Origin: CAYJBP01 sp964368605
GTDB lineage: Bacteria; Bacillota; Dehalobacteriia; UBA4068
Direction of reading: 5' to 3'
Assembly (NCBI GenBank): GCA_964368605.1
Contig: CAYJBP010000132.1
Span: 1-5,467 of the forward strand
Length of the DNA: 5,467 nucleotides
Program-made: the position numbers and the translations under genes
The notes under the pieces: generated by a model
The model's database searches: none
What the model saw: the letters and a program-made list of their open reading frames with translations, nothing else
What the model was told of the DNA's origin: nothing
In this document: positions 5,286 through 5,467 of the stretch, piece by piece
Numbering within the stretch: position 1 is the stretch's first letter
Layout of the letters: the number at the start of each line of letters is the position of its first letter

Positions 5286-5467
5286 ATGCACACCATTTTT
5301 GTTTGTAGCGTAAAATTCGTTTATTTTCAGGAATTGGATAATCAATTAAATTAGTTAATGAAAAAGCTTCCTCACGAACTTGCTTAGGTGTTTTAGTGTT
5401 ATATCTGTCCTGCAATCGCTCTTACTACAATGGATTGCTCTCTTGTCCAGTTGTTCGCCATGCCGCA
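5284..5467 (-). pseudogene. IS3-family transposase OrfB, C-terminal remnant
   Basis: On the minus strand the 45 codons from 5421 to the stop at 5284-5286 read ERLQDRYNTKTPKQVREEAF, continue through YPIPENKRI, and end in KWCA. This is the C-terminus of an IS3-family OrfB integrase-type transposase, after the DDE catalytic domain. Directly upstream in the same frame are two stop codons, TAG and TAA (5427-5422). A second frame (5465-5430) reads GEQLDKRAIH, similar to what usually precedes the ERLQ segment, which suggests a small deletion with frameshift. The copy therefore looks inactive. The rest of the gene lies outside the window, and a sequencing error cannot be excluded. Confidence 0.7.

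Larger units (their letters stand above)
5206..5467 (-). mobile_element. IS3-family element, transposase-distal end, continues past the window
   Basis: The transposase C-terminal code at 5284-5421 ends in residues typical of an IS3-family OrfB. It is followed toward the left by a short hairpin-bearing tail and the sequence TAAAGTAGACACTTAAAA (5215-5232), which resembles the terminal repeat of such elements. IS3 termini usually begin with TG, so the boundary may be at 5206 or 5209; it cannot be fixed without the other end. Orientation is minus, with the 5' end of the element beyond the right edge. Confidence 0.65.

Noticed and set aside
5410..5461. Minus-strand frame starting MANNWTRE, which superficially resembles the start of some nuclease-like proteins
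   Set aside because: It ends after about 20 codons and overlaps the transposase remnant in another frame; there is no ribosome binding site.
1..5467. CRISPR array, tRNA, rRNA, phage or toxin-antitoxin genes
   Set aside because: No regularly spaced repeats, cloverleaf-like or rRNA-like sequences, or recognisable products of these types were seen on either strand.

Overview
The window looks like a piece of a low-GC Gram-positive anaerobe (Bacillota, probably Clostridia or a relative). The evidence is AT-rich DNA, strong AGGAGG-type ribosome binding sites, oxygen-sensitive ferredoxin-linked metabolism, a secreted 'stalk domain' protein, and the end of an IS3-family transposase of a type common in Firmicutes. 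The genus cannot be fixed from the sequence.

Left part (1-258) has no convincing gene but many signals. A good sigma-A-like promoter (TTGATA, 17 bp, TATAAT) reads leftward at 101-129. There is a strong hairpin terminator at 26-59, a weaker one at 111-140, a 13-bp inverted repeat (5-17 / 101-113), and the main intrinsic terminator (205-243) of the operon to its right.

Middle part (259-3891, minus strand) is a compact operon transcribed in the order paaK (phenylacetate-CoA ligase), iorA, iorB (alpha and beta subunits of indolepyruvate:ferredoxin oxidoreductase). PaaK interconverts aryl acetates and aryl acetyl-CoA. IorAB interconverts aryl acetyl-CoA plus CO2 with aryl pyruvates, using ferredoxin. 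Together with a transaminase, which is not in the window, the set links aromatic amino acids to aryl acetates, either as fermentative catabolism or run backwards for Phe/Tyr/Trp synthesis from scavenged aryl acids. iorA and iorB are separated by 1 bp, and the iorB ribosome binding site lies inside the last codons of iorA.

Right part: a divergent control region (3892-4117) carries back-to-back candidate promoters. It is followed on the plus strand by a secreted protein (4118-5176) with a signal peptide, two related N-terminal repeats and a C-terminal copper-amine-oxidase-N-like ('stalk') domain. Its function is unknown. Directly after its stop codon lies what looks like half of an intrinsic terminator. 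It is cut off by the end of an IS3-family element that continues past the right edge. The IS carries its own strong plus-strand hairpin terminator and a degenerate transposase C-terminus.

I see no clearly new multi-gene system. The most interesting points are the short terminated transcription unit at the left end, the apparent IS insertion into a terminator, the recurring GGCTGYCGCAA-like intergenic motif, and the uncharacterised repeat-bearing secreted protein.
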